Source of the DNA: Maribacter sp.
GTDB taxonomy: Bacteria; Bacteroidota; Bacteroidia; Flavobacteriales; Flavobacteriaceae
Reading direction: 5' to 3'
Length of the DNA: 64,000 nucleotides
NCBI GenBank assembly: GCA_011050675.1
Contig: DRFI01000015.1
Coordinates: 1 to 64,000, forward strand
Shown here: positions 28,078 through 37,539 of the stretch, one piece after another
Position numbering within the stretch: position 1 is the first letter of the stretch
Layout of the letters: every line of letters begins with the position of its first letter
Translations under genes and position numbers: made by a program
Notes under the pieces: model-generated
What the model saw: the letters and a program-made list of their open reading frames with translations, nothing else
Databases searched by the model: none
What the model was told of the DNA's origin: nothing

Positions 28078-28100
28078 ATAATAATAATAATAATAATAAT
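28078..28100. repeat. ATA trinucleotide run
   Basis: An uninterrupted ATA repeat of about 23 bases between the sigma and anti-sigma genes, close behind the 12-base palindrome GTACATATGTAC (28061-28072). Slippage here could change expression of the anti-sigma gene, but nothing shows that it does. Confidence 0.8.
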
Positions 28101-28176
28101 GTTAAAAATTTGGGTTTTAAGTAAGGGTATTTAAAAAAATGTGCGTCTCTAGTAAAAAGACACTTAATTTTTTTAA

Positions 28177-29340
28177 ATGACTAACCTCGATATAAAAATT
28201 ATTATTACCAGATACCTTAGAGAAGAAGCTACTGAGGAAGAAATAGCCATTTTATTTGAATGGGTAAAAAAAGATGGGAATCAAGATACTTTCAAAAAAT
28301 TGGTCCAAGCCGATTATTTAGTTAGATATAAAAAAGAATCCTGGGATTCAGAAGAAGCATTTCAAGAATTTCTAAAAAGTATTAAGGATAAGGAAGAATC
28401 TAAAATCATTCCTTTTAATGCAAGCAATAATATTCTAAAATATGCTGCTGCTATAATTGTACTTATTGCTTCAAGTACCTATTACATACTTAATAACAAG
28501 TCTACAGAATCAATTCAATCGAATTTAAATTATAATGAAATTACTCTTCAATTAAATAATGGGGAAACTATAAATCTTAATCCAAACTATGATACCATTA
28601 TAAATGTAGGAAATGGATTAGCTAGCATTCAATTAAAAAACGGAATATTGAAACAAAACGGCTTAGTTAAAAATACCGTTAATGCTAGAAATAATATTTT
28701 AAAAGTTCCTTACGGAAAAACTTTGTCTGTAACACTGGATGATGGCTCAGTTATAAAGTTAAATTCAGGCTCAGAACTATCGTATCCTTCTAGTTTTGCT
28801 AATTTGAATACAAGAAAAGTTATTCTTAAAGGTGAAGCTTTTTTTGAAATCACCAAAAACCCATTAAAACCATTTGTTGTCCAGACAGATGAAACATTTA
28901 CCCAGGTTTACGGAACTGTATTCAATATATCATCATATGAAGACGATGATGATATTGAAGTGGTTTTGGTAGAAGGTTCTGTTGGTGTAGGTGATAAGCT
29001 CAGATTTAGAGATAAAAATTTAACGATGCTTAAACCTTCTCAGAAAATTACTAATTCTAATAATTCATTTATTGTAGAAAACGTTGATATCACCCCATAT
29101 GTATCATGGGTGGAGGGAATTATTTCTTTTCAAAATGCGAATATGTCTCAAATTATAAAAAAATTAGAGCGTCAGTTCGATGTTCAGATAATTAATGAAA
29201 ATAACACTCTAGAAGAACGTCAATTTACTGGTGCATTCGATAAAGAAAATATTGAATCCATTTTAAAGACGATTCAAACTCACACAAATTTTAAGTACAT
29301 AAAAAAAGGAAAAATAATAACTATTAAAAAAACAGAATAG
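28177..29340 (+). CDS. FecR family anti-sigma factor
   Basis: 387 residues. The N-terminal cytoplasmic helices (1-85) bind the sigma factor. One membrane segment lies near 88-108 (LKYAAAIIVLIASSTYYIL). The periplasmic FecR domain spans roughly 170-280 (LDDGSVIKLNSGSELSYP, GEAFFEITKNPLKPFVV, TVFNISSYEDD). The C-terminal DUF4974 domain (VSWVEGIISFQNANMSQI to the end) contacts the STN domain of the transporter. It lies between its sigma factor and its SusC, as expected for a FecI/FecR-controlled PUL. Confidence 0.93.
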   Translation: MTNLDIKIIITRYLREEATEEEIAILFEWVKKDGNQDTFKKLVQADYLVRYKKESWDSEEAFQEFLKSIKDKEESKIIPFNASNNILKYAAAIIVLIASSTYYILNNKSTESIQSNLNYNEITLQLNNGETINLNPNYDTIINVGNGLASIQLKNGILKQNGLVKNTVNARNNILKVPYGKTLSVTLDDGSVIKLNSGSELSYPSSFANLNTRKVILKGEAFFEITKNPLKPFVVQTDETFTQVYGTVFNISSYEDDDDIEVVLVEGSVGVGDKLRFRDKNLTMLKPSQKITNSNNSFIVENVDITPYVSWVEGIISFQNANMSQIIKKLERQFDVQIINENNTLEERQFTGAFDKENIESILKTIQTHTNFKYIKKGKIITIKKTE

Positions 29341-29404
29341 CCTATGGTTTGAATCAATTCTAAGTAAAAAGAAACTAAACTAAACTAACTAGACCGAATG
29401 AATT

Positions 29405-32400
29405 ATGAAAAAAAAGAAAACCATTTATACTGTGGCCGCTAAGGCTCGGAGAAAATTTATCTTTCTTCTATGTATGTCACTATCTTTTAGCTACGCAATT
29501 GCAAATAGCAGTAAGCAAGAAGATACCGTGGCGGCAAATTTCAAAAATAAAAATTTAGGAGATGTTTTTGAATCTATAACCAATTCAACAGGGCATAAAT
29601 TTTTTTATGAAGCTACCGAAGTTGATTTGAGTCGTAAAGTAACAGTTTCAAAAAAAGCTCTTCCTATTGAAGAATTACTTGATGAAGTTTTTAAAGGAAC
29701 AGATTTAGACTATGAAATAATTTCAAATCAAATTGTCGTAAAACGAAAAGGGAAGACTGTTTATAGTGGTAAAATACCAGAAAAAAGTGTTGAGATATCA
29801 AATTTTCAAACAAGTCTTAATGGTAAGGTTTTAGATGAATCGGGTATACCATTACCGGGAGCAACTGTTATAGCAAAAGGAACTACTGTTGGTACTACAA
29901 CTGATTTTGATGGTAATTTTGAAATTACATTACCTATAGGTGTAACGTTAATTGAAGTATCATATTTAGGATATCGCTCAAAACAAGTAGATGTTTCAGG
30001 TAAAGAATCTATTTCTGTTAGTTTAGAGCCAGATGCCGCTGCCTTAGAAGAGGTAATAGTAGTAGGGTATGGAACATTGGCGAAAACAAAAGTTACCGGT
30101 TCAGTAGTATCGATAGATACTGAAACAATTGTAAGAGTTCCGGCAATGACTGCAGAAGGTGCTTTAATTGGTCAAGTAGCAGGGGTACAGGTTCAAGAAG
30201 TATCTGGAGAGCCGGGTGCTGCCCCTAATATTAGAATTAGAGGCTCAGGCTCGATTTCAGCAGGTAATGATCCTTTATTTGTAGTAGATGGTATTCCTAT
30301 TACTAGAAACTTAACATCTTCTAGTCAATTAGGTGGTGTAGCTAATCGCCGAGCTTCTTTTCAACCACCAACAATTAATCCATTGGCTACCTTGAATCCT
30401 AACGATATAGAATCTATACAGGTTTTAAAAGATGCCAGTGCAGCTGCGATATATGGTTCAAGAGGAGGAAATGGAGTTCTATTGATTACTACGAAAAAGG
30501 GTTCTAATTCTGACGAAGGTGTTTATTCTTTTGATACTTATGCAAGTATGCAATCTGTAGCAAACAAATTAGACTTAATGAATGCTAGGGAGCTTATAGA
30601 TTATACAACTGACGCTAGAAATAATAATTATTTAGCTTCTGTACCTGGTGCATCAATCAATGATCCAATTTCTCCTGGTGACCGTGGTAATGTTAATTAC
30701 GAATTACCAGAATCCTTTGTTAATTGGGACGGTACTGATACTGATTGGCAAGATTTAATTTTTAAGACAGGTATAGTGCAGAGTTATAATTTTTCATATG
30801 CATCACCTGTTAGAAACAATACCAGTTTTTATGCCTCTACAGGCTATTTTTCTCAAACAGGGGTTATTGAAAAGTCTAAGTTTGAAAGATATTCTGTGTT
30901 ATTAAATTTAAATTCACAATTGTCTGAGAAATTGAATTTAGATTTAAGGTTAGCTCCTACGGTAACAGAAAATCAAAGGGTACCAGCATCCTCCCCATAT
31001 TTTGCGACACCTCCGGGTATTGTTTATTCGGGTATCGTTCACTCACCAACTGTGAGTCCTTATAATGCTGACGGTACAATAAATCAATTAAACAATCAAT
31101 CTTACTTAGGTGGTGGTACAACAACTGCAAGTAACCCATTGGCAATTATACAAGCTGTTGATGATCAGTTGTTTCAGTTTCAAAATAGAGGTACCTTAAG
31201 TTTAACGTACGATATATCGCCAGAATTGAGTTTTAAAACTTTAGGTGGTGTGTACATCAATGTTTACAATCAAGATTTCTATAGGTCCAATACGTTGTTG
31301 TACAGAGATTCTGCAGATGGTAATCCTTATGGTCAAGCATCTTCTTCTACAGAAACGAATTGGCTTTGGGAAAATACCTTGAGCTGGAAGAAAGAATTTG
31401 GTGATCATTATTTAGATGCGGTTCTTGGTTATACAGCTCAAAAAGATAACTTGACGTTAAAACAAGTTCTTGCTAATAATTATCCTGATGACTTAGTGCC
31501 AACAATTAGTGGTGGCCAGGTGTTTGGGGGTAATTCAGTAAAAGAGCAATGGTCTTTATTATCTTCTCTTTTAAGAGTAAACTATAGTTATAAAGACAAG
31601 TATTTGTTTACCGGGACATTTAGATCCGATAAATCATCAAGATTTGGAAAAAATAACCAAACTGGTTACTTCCCTTCCTTTTCTGCAGGATGGAGATTAA
31701 GCCAAGAAAACTTCTTAGCTGATTCAGAATTTATATCAGAATTAAAGCTTAGAGCAAGTTGGGGACAAACAGGGAACTTTGAAATTCCGAACTACGGTGC
31801 GGTTGGTCTATTGTCTCCTCAGAATTATAACTTAGGCGGAAATGAGATTAATGGACTTGTACAGGCTACAATACCGAATCCTAATTTAACTTGGGAAAAA
31901 TCTGAACAAGTAGATGTAGGGTTAGAAGTTGGTTTGTTCGATAACAGAGTTTTCGTTTTAGCAGACTACTACGATTCTACAACAAGAGATCTTTTACTTA
32001 ATGTTGCAATTTCATCTGTATCTGGTTTTGAAACAACCTTAAGAAATCTTGGGGAAGTACAGAATAAAGGATTTGAATTGGCTTTGAGAACTAAGAACTT
32101 TATTGGAGATTTTACATGGGGTACCGATATAAACTTCTCTACCAATAAAAATGAGGTTATTTCTCTTAATGAGGGTAATGAACCAATATATTCATCTGGT
32201 AGTGCTGGAGTAAGGCATGTTACTAGAGTAGGTGATCCTATAGGAAGTTATTATGGTTATGTTACAGATGGTATTTATCAGACACAGGCAGAAATAGATG
32301 CTGCCCCGGTAGATACACAAGCACCAAATGCTGGACCTGGAGATATTAGATTTAAAGATATAAACGGTGATGGTGAAATTACGCCAGATGATAGAACAGT

Positions 32401-32929
32401 AACCGGTAGTTATTTTCCAGATTTCACATGGGGTATCAACAATACATTTACCTATAAAAATGTTGACTTCAGCTTTTTAATTCAAGGTGTTGAAGGTAAT
32501 GAGATTTTAAATTTAACATCTAGACATTTAAAAAATGGAGAAGCGAATTTTAATTCCTATGCTATTTTTAATGAAAGATGGAGGTCAGCTGAAAATCCAG
32601 GAAATGGATATATGCCAAGAGCTGATAGGGAGTCTGGTAATCATGGTAACAATAGTAGACCTTCTTCTTTTCAAGTTGAAGATGGATCTTATTGGAGACT
32701 TAGAAATGTTACTTTGGGTTATACCCTACCTATAGACAACCTATTCGGAGGCTCTATTAATAGACTTAGATTCTATATAACGGGAACTAACCTATTTACT
32801 GTGACAGATTATCTTGGTTACAATCCTGAGGTGAGTAGTATTACTACAAACAGTTTAACTCCAGGAGAAGATTATGGTGCATTTCCATTAACGAAGTCTT
32901 TCACCATGGGCGTTAATTTAAAGTTCTAA
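29405..32929 (+). CDS. SusC/RagA-like TonB-dependent transporter with STN domain (PUL 1)
   Basis: 1174 residues. A long basic N-terminus precedes the signal peptide. The STN (secretin/TonB N-terminal) signalling domain covers about 45-115 (NLGDVFESITNSTG, IEELLDEVFKGT). A carboxypeptidase-D-like beta-sandwich follows (LNGKVLDESGIPLPGATV), then the TonB-box region EEVIVVGYGT, the plug, and a 22-strand barrel ending in MGVNLKF. It imports oligosaccharides across the outer membrane with the SusD encoded 16 bases downstream. The STN domain agrees with the adjacent FecI/FecR pair: this transporter is also the signal receptor. Confidence 0.95.
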   Translation: MKKKKTIYTVAAKARRKFIFLLCMSLSFSYAIANSSKQEDTVAANFKNKNLGDVFESITNSTGHKFFYEATEVDLSRKVTVSKKALPIEELLDEVFKGTDLDYEIISNQIVVKRKGKTVYSGKIPEKSVEISNFQTSLNGKVLDESGIPLPGATVIAKGTTVGTTTDFDGNFEITLPIGVTLIEVSYLGYRSKQVDVSGKESISVSLEPDAAALEEVIVVGYGTLAKTKVTGSVVSIDTETIVRVPAMTAEGALIGQVAGVQVQEVSGEPGAAPNIRIRGSGSISAGNDPLFVVDGIPITRNLTSSSQLGGVANRRASFQPPTINPLATLNPNDIESIQVLKDASAAAIYGSRGGNGVLLITTKKGSNSDEGVYSFDTYASMQSVANKLDLMNARELIDYTTDARNNNYLASVPGASINDPISPGDRGNVNYELPESFVNWDGTDTDWQDLIFKTGIVQSYNFSYASPVRNNTSFYASTGYFSQTGVIEKSKFERYSVLLNLNSQLSEKLNLDLRLAPTVTENQRVPASSPYFATPPGIVYSGIVHSPTVSPYNADGTINQLNNQSYLGGGTTTASNPLAIIQAVDDQLFQFQNRGTLSLTYDISPELSFKTLGGVYINVYNQDFYRSNTLLYRDSADGNPYGQASSSTETNWLWENTLSWKKEFGDHYLDAVLGYTAQKDNLTLKQVLANNYPDDLVPTISGGQVFGGNSVKEQWSLLSSLLRVNYSYKDKYLFTGTFRSDKSSRFGKNNQTGYFPSFSAGWRLSQENFLADSEFISELKLRASWGQTGNFEIPNYGAVGLLSPQNYNLGGNEINGLVQATIPNPNLTWEKSEQVDVGLEVGLFDNRVFVLADYYDSTTRDLLLNVAISSVSGFETTLRNLGEVQNKGFELALRTKNFIGDFTWGTDINFSTNKNEVISLNEGNEPIYSSGSAGVRHVTRVGDPIGSYYGYVTDGIYQTQAEIDAAPVDTQAPNAGPGDIRFKDINGDGEITPDDRTVTGSYFPDFTWGINNTFTYKNVDFSFLIQGVEGNEILNLTSRHLKNGEANFNSYAIFNERWRSAENPGNGYMPRADRESGNHGNNSRPSSFQVEDGSYWRLRNVTLGYTLPIDNLFGGSINRLRFYITGTNLFTVTDYLGYNPEVSSITTNSLTPGEDYGAFPLTKSFTMGVNLKF

Positions 32930-32945
32930 CCTAAAATCGAAAAAA

Positions 32946-34325
32946 ATGAAACGAATTCTATATATAATATTTTTCACTGCTTGTTTTAATTCATGTAGTG
33001 ATGATTTCACAGATCTCGCACCAATTTCTAATCGTAATGAGGCGGACTTTTATAATACCTCTGCTGATTTTGAAGTAGCTATAAATGCAAGTTATTCAGG
33101 TTTACAAAGTACTGGAGTTTATGGTAGGGGGTATTGGACAATGTTCGAAATGAGAAGTGATAACACTGATCAAGGACCAGATGCTACTGGTTTGGCACGT
33201 CAATACACTGAAATAAATTCTTTTACTGAAGATGCATTGAATGAGCAGGTTTCCTCTGTATGGAGTGAATCATATAAAGTAATTTCTAACTGTAACGTTA
33301 TCCTAGCGCGTATAGATGACGTTGAGATGGATTCAGGTTTAAAGAGTAGAATAACTGGAGAGGCATTATTTATAAGGTCTTTAATGTTTTATCATTTGGC
33401 AGTAGCTTATGGTAATATTCCATTACAATTAACACCCTTTGTGTCAGGCGATGAGCTTTCACAAGTAGATCAATCAACTGTATTAAATCAGTTAATTTTA
33501 GATTTAACAGATGCAGAAGCTGGCTTACCAGTCGCTTATTCTGGTAATAATGTAGGTAGGATCACCAAAGGTGCTGCTGCAACTTTGTTAGCAAAAGTAT
33601 TATTATCTACGGGCGATGATACAGCAGCTGCAACAGTATTACGTCGAATAATTTCAGATTACGGTTATGAATTGCTTGATGATTATGCAGATTTATGGGG
33701 AATAGGTAATGAGAATAATGCTGAATCTATATTTGAAATACAATATATCAGTGGAGGTATTGGTCAAGGTAGCCTTTTTACCAATGATTTTTCTCCTAGT
33801 ACAGATTTACAAACAGGTTCTGGTTTTGCTAGAAATAGACCAACTATTTCTTTAATGGAAGCATATGAAGATGAAGATCTAAGGTATGATGTTTCTATGG
33901 GAGACACTTATGTTAATTTGGAAGGTGAAACGATAGAATCTAGGTATGTGAAAAAGTACTGGTCAGACCCGGCAATAGAAAATGATTCTGATATCAATTT
34001 TGTTGTCTTTCGCTATGCTGATGTATTATTAATGTTAGCAGAAGCATTAGGTGAAACTAGTGAAAGCTATGATCTTATAAACGATGTAAGAGAAAGAGCT
34101 GGTCTTGATGCTATTGACGTTACTACGCCAGGAACATTTAGTGATAAACTGTTGAATGAAAGGAGATTAGAGCTAGCTTTTGAGAACCATAGGTGGCCAG
34201 ACTTAAAAAGATTTGACTCTGATAGTAAAATACAAGAGGCAGAACCATTTATAACAGGAACTAGAGAATTCTTTTTTATCCCTCAGAGAGAGATTGATAT
34301 TAATCCAAATTTCGTGCAAAATTAA
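32946..34325 (+). CDS. SusD/RagB-like substrate-binding lipoprotein (PUL 1)
   Basis: 459 residues, lipoprotein signal with Cys in CFNSCSDD. SusD features: N-terminal NRNEADFYNTSADFEVAINASY, TPR-like helices (ALFIRSLMFYHLAVAYGNIPL) and the C-terminal block NERRLELAFENHRWPDLKRF with FFIPQREIDINPN. It forms the hinged lid over the SusC channel. The gene lies directly behind its SusC; a 171-base gap with a hairpin separates it from the catabolic genes. Substrate not deducible. Confidence 0.95.
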   Translation: MKRILYIIFFTACFNSCSDDFTDLAPISNRNEADFYNTSADFEVAINASYSGLQSTGVYGRGYWTMFEMRSDNTDQGPDATGLARQYTEINSFTEDALNEQVSSVWSESYKVISNCNVILARIDDVEMDSGLKSRITGEALFIRSLMFYHLAVAYGNIPLQLTPFVSGDELSQVDQSTVLNQLILDLTDAEAGLPVAYSGNNVGRITKGAAATLLAKVLLSTGDDTAAATVLRRIISDYGYELLDDYADLWGIGNENNAESIFEIQYISGGIGQGSLFTNDFSPSTDLQTGSGFARNRPTISLMEAYEDEDLRYDVSMGDTYVNLEGETIESRYVKKYWSDPAIENDSDINFVVFRYADVLLMLAEALGETSESYDLINDVRERAGLDAIDVTTPGTFSDKLLNERRLELAFENHRWPDLKRFDSDSKIQEAEPFITGTREFFFIPQREIDINPNFVQN

Positions 34326-34439
34326 AAACTTGTTAGTTTAATTATTTGAGTTGTTTGCAGTTGACCCAATATCATGAATCGCCTACTTGTTGGCTGTGGA
34401 CACATAAATAATTAGCTATTCAAATTTATTCATATTCTT

Positions 34440-34460
34440 TTCACCTTCCTTGAAGGTGAA
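34440..34460. promoter_or_regulatory. Perfect inverted repeat upstream of the deacetylase gene
   Basis: TTCACCTTC and GAAGGTGAA are separated by CTT, 36 bases before the ATG at 34497. No T run follows, so it is not a normal terminator. It may be an operator, or an mRNA hairpin that sets the ratio between SusCD and the downstream genes. Confidence 0.45.
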
Positions 34461-34496
34461 CCAAACTACTAATGTCAAATTTTAAATAAAAGTGTA

Positions 34497-35384
34497 ATGA
34501 GAAAAATTGTATCCTTAATCTGCTTAAGTTTTGTCTTTTTGACAACGCAGGCACAAGAGAAAAAAGTATTAAATATTCTGGCGATTGGAGCTCACCCAGA
34601 CGATTGTGATTCGAAGTTCGGTGGCACAGCTGCGTTATTTGCTAAAATGGGACATAATGTTAAATTTTTAGCGCTTACCAATGGCGATGCCGGTCACCAG
34701 AGTAAGGGTGGTGGTCCTTTAGCTAAAATACGTAGGCAAGAGGCAAAAGACGCAGCAAAAGCATTAGGTATAGCTGAGTACGAAGTCTTAGATAATCATG
34801 ATGGTGAATTGTTTCCAACATTAAACGTAAGATTAGAGGTTATAAGAAGAATTAGAAATTGGGATGCAGATATCGTTTTAGGCCTTAGACCTAACGATTA
34901 TCATCCAGATCATAGAAATGCTGGGTCTGTTGTTCAAGATGCAGCTTATATGAATATTGTACCAAATGTAGCTCCAGATACACCTCCATTACAGAAGAAT
35001 CCTGTTTTTCTTTATATGAGTGATCATTTCAAAAAACCTTATCCTTTTCAAAAAGATATTGCAGTTATCATTGATGATGTAATAGATACAAAAGTAAAAG
35101 GTTTAGCGGCACATAAATCTCAAATGTTCGAATGGCTTCCTTGGACCAATGGCACAGATTTATCTACAATCCCTACAGGTGAAAAAGAACGTTTAGCTTG
35201 GTTGAAAGATAAATGGATGAATAGAAAACCAGATGCGGCTACTTTAGAAACTGTAAAGAAGTGGTATCCGAATGTAGATGTTTCAAAGGTTAAGCAAGTT
35301 GAATTTTTTGAGATTTGTGAGTATGGTAAGCAGCCAACCGATGCGGAAATAAAAGAAATGTTTCCAATGTTAGGGAGTAAATAA
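34497..35384 (+). CDS. PIG-L family deacetylase, exported
   Basis: 295 residues with a signal peptide (LSFVFLTTQAQ). The PIG-L/LmbE zinc motif is intact: AIGAHPDDCD near residue 25 and the distal YHPDHRN near 138, plus the TNGDAGHQ loop. Family members remove N-acetyl groups from amino sugars such as GlcNAc conjugates. Its place right after SusCD suggests that the PUL 1 glycan carries an N-acetylated sugar (inference). The signal peptide places it in the periplasm or on the surface, unlike the cytosolic BshB and MshB enzymes. Confidence 0.9.
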   Translation: MRKIVSLICLSFVFLTTQAQEKKVLNILAIGAHPDDCDSKFGGTAALFAKMGHNVKFLALTNGDAGHQSKGGGPLAKIRRQEAKDAAKALGIAEYEVLDNHDGELFPTLNVRLEVIRRIRNWDADIVLGLRPNDYHPDHRNAGSVVQDAAYMNIVPNVAPDTPPLQKNPVFLYMSDHFKKPYPFQKDIAVIIDDVIDTKVKGLAAHKSQMFEWLPWTNGTDLSTIPTGEKERLAWLKDKWMNRKPDAATLETVKKWYPNVDVSKVKQVEFFEICEYGKQPTDAEIKEMFPMLGSK

Positions 35385-35418
35385 GCACTAATTAATTTAA
35401 ATAACCAACCAACCTTCC

Positions 35419-36681
35419 ATGGAGAAAAGTAAGCCTACCACCAAAAGATATTATCACATAATAGGTTTAGTAATGCTTGTATTCTTTGTAATATCATTCA
35501 TTACCAATATTCTAAACTCAATAATAGTAGATGTAAAAGATAGTTTTGATTTAAGTCTTATATCTACAGGTTTTTTACCTTTTACTTTCTTTATTGCCTA
35601 TGGTATAATGTCTATACCAGCAGGATTTCTTTCAGAAAAGTATAGTGAAAAATCATTATTGTCAATATCATTTTTGGTGATGGGGCTTGCCTCTTTGGGT
35701 TTTGCTATTTTTCCTAGTTATGGAGTGTTTAGCATAACCCTTTTTACCCTTGGTTGTTGTATGGCAGTACTACAAGTAATTATTAACCCTATGTTAAGAG
35801 TTGCAGGTGGTGAAGAGCATTTTGCTTTTAATTCTGTACTTGCGCAACTGGTTTTTGGGGCAGCATCTTTTCTTAGTCCATACCTCTATAAGTATTTAGT
35901 CAATACTGAAGGTAATAGTAATGACGCACTAGCTGAAACTTTACGTGGATGGGTGCCAGCTAATTTACCATGGGCTTCGTTATATATTGTTTTTGCCTTA
36001 ATCGCATTTGTTCTATTTATTTATGTTTTCTTAAATAAATATCCAAAATTCGATAAAAATGAAGATGAAAAAGCTGGGGATAAAAGTTCTTATTTGGACT
36101 TGCTAAAGAATAAATGGACCATTTTATATTTTTTGGGAATATTCTGTTACGTAGGCGCTGAGCAGGGAGTTGGTAATTGGATTTCACAATTCTTATACCA
36201 ATATCATGATTTAAATCCACAAACAATTGGTGCAGATACCGTATCCTATTTTTGGGCTATGCTCACCGTAGGTTGTTTACTTGGCTTATTACTTTTAAAA
36301 TTCTTTGATAGTCGTAAAATTCTAATTTCAGCTACTGCGATTACTATTCTTGCTTTAATTTTTTCATTAACTGGGTCAAAAGAAATGGCATTGGTAGGAT
36401 TCCCATTAATAGGATTCTTTATTTCTGTTATGTATTCCGTTATTTTTTCCTTAGCACTAAATTCTGTTAAGGAGCATCATGGTTCACTATCTGGAATTTT
36501 ATGCACAGGGATAGCGGGTGGTGCGGTAATTCCATTTATAGTTGGTGGATTAGGAGAATTAATGACACTCAAGTCTGGTATGTTCTTTTTAATTATTCCA
36601 CTGGGTTTTATTCTATCAATAGGTTTTTGGGCTAAGCCGTTAGTCAATAATAAAACTATAAGTCTAAAGAAAGACAAATGA
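35419..36681 (+). CDS. Sugar MFS transporter, FucP-like
   Basis: 420 residues, about twelve hydrophobic segments with a central cytoplasmic loop (FLNKYPKFDKNEDEKAGDKSS). Its arrangement resembles the FucP/glucose-galactose branch of the major facilitator superfamily, sugar:proton symporters of the inner membrane. The stop overlaps the start of the ROK kinase gene (ATGA), so import and phosphorylation are translationally coupled. The imported sugar is unknown. Confidence 0.88.
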   Translation: MEKSKPTTKRYYHIIGLVMLVFFVISFITNILNSIIVDVKDSFDLSLISTGFLPFTFFIAYGIMSIPAGFLSEKYSEKSLLSISFLVMGLASLGFAIFPSYGVFSITLFTLGCCMAVLQVIINPMLRVAGGEEHFAFNSVLAQLVFGAASFLSPYLYKYLVNTEGNSNDALAETLRGWVPANLPWASLYIVFALIAFVLFIYVFLNKYPKFDKNEDEKAGDKSSYLDLLKNKWTILYFLGIFCYVGAEQGVGNWISQFLYQYHDLNPQTIGADTVSYFWAMLTVGCLLGLLLLKFFDSRKILISATAITILALIFSLTGSKEMALVGFPLIGFFISVMYSVIFSLALNSVKEHHGSLSGILCTGIAGGAVIPFIVGGLGELMTLKSGMFFLIIPLGFILSIGFWAKPLVNNKTISLKKDK

Positions 36682-37523
36682 GCATTTTACTAGATGAAAT
36701 TTTAGGCGTTGACATAGGAGGTACTAATATTAAAATAGGAAGAGTCGTAAACGGAAAGGTTTTGCAGAAGTGCAAAATTCCAGTAAATCGAGATGATCTT
36801 GAGCAAGTTACGCTAGATAATCTTTATAAAGGGTTGAAGGCTTTAATGACAGATTCAGTAAAGGTAATCGGCATAGGTGTTCCTGCTGTGGTTGACATAG
36901 AATCAGGAACGATATTCGATGTTCAAAATATTCCATCGTGGACTAATGTAGCTTTAAAGAATTTAGTTGAAGAGAAATTTAATGTACCTGTTTACATTAA
37001 TAATGATGCCAATTGTTTTGCAATTGGAGAAAAGCAATTTGGAAAAATACGAGAATTTAAAAACTGTGTAGCACTTTCATTAGGTACAGGCATGGGAATG
37101 GGAATCATAATAGATGAAAAATTATATAATGGAGTTCTTTGTGGTGCCGGTGAAATAGGGATGGTGCCATATTTAGATGGCATTCTTGAGCATTATACCG
37201 GTAGCTTCTTTTTTGAAAGAGAATATAAAAATTCGGCATTAGTACTATACAATAAAGCACTAGAGGGAAATGAGAATGCTTTAAGGGCATTTAAGGAATA
37301 TGGTATCCATTTGGCAGAAGCTATTAAGATTATTCTTTATATGTATGCACCAGAGGCTATCATTCTTGGTGGATCTATTAGTAATTCGTTTCAATTTTTT
37401 GAAAAATCACTAAGAACAGGTCTGGAATCTTTTGCCTATCAAAAACAGATTGAAAATTTAAAAATTCAAACTTCAGATTTAGTCGATTCTCCAATTCTTG
37501 GAGCTGCGGCCCTTTGTCTGTAA
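36678..37523 (+). CDS. ROK family sugar kinase
   Basis: 281 residues, a little shorter than most ROK proteins. The phosphate-binding loop VDIGGTNIKIGRV (11-23) and catalytic NNDAN (Asp110) are intact, followed by LSLGTGMGMGIII. The usual ROK zinc-finger loop (GHxxxxxxxxxCxCGxxGCxE) is missing: GAGEIGM leads directly to DGILEHYTGS. No helix-turn-helix is present, so it is a kinase rather than a repressor. It presumably phosphorylates the sugar brought in by the coupled MFS transporter. Confidence 0.88.
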   Translation: MSILLDEILGVDIGGTNIKIGRVVNGKVLQKCKIPVNRDDLEQVTLDNLYKGLKALMTDSVKVIGIGVPAVVDIESGTIFDVQNIPSWTNVALKNLVEEKFNVPVYINNDANCFAIGEKQFGKIREFKNCVALSLGTGMGMGIIIDEKLYNGVLCGAGEIGMVPYLDGILEHYTGSFFFEREYKNSALVLYNKALEGNENALRAFKEYGIHLAEAIKIILYMYAPEAIILGGSISNSFQFFEKSLRTGLESFAYQKQIENLKIQTSDLVDSPILGAAALCL

Positions 37524-37539
37524 TAAAATAACTAATTAA

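Noticed and set aside
28061-28100. Palindrome plus ATA run as an origin or mobile-element end
   Set aside because: No flanking direct repeats, transposase or replication motifs; it is a simple-sequence run between sigma and anti-sigma genes.
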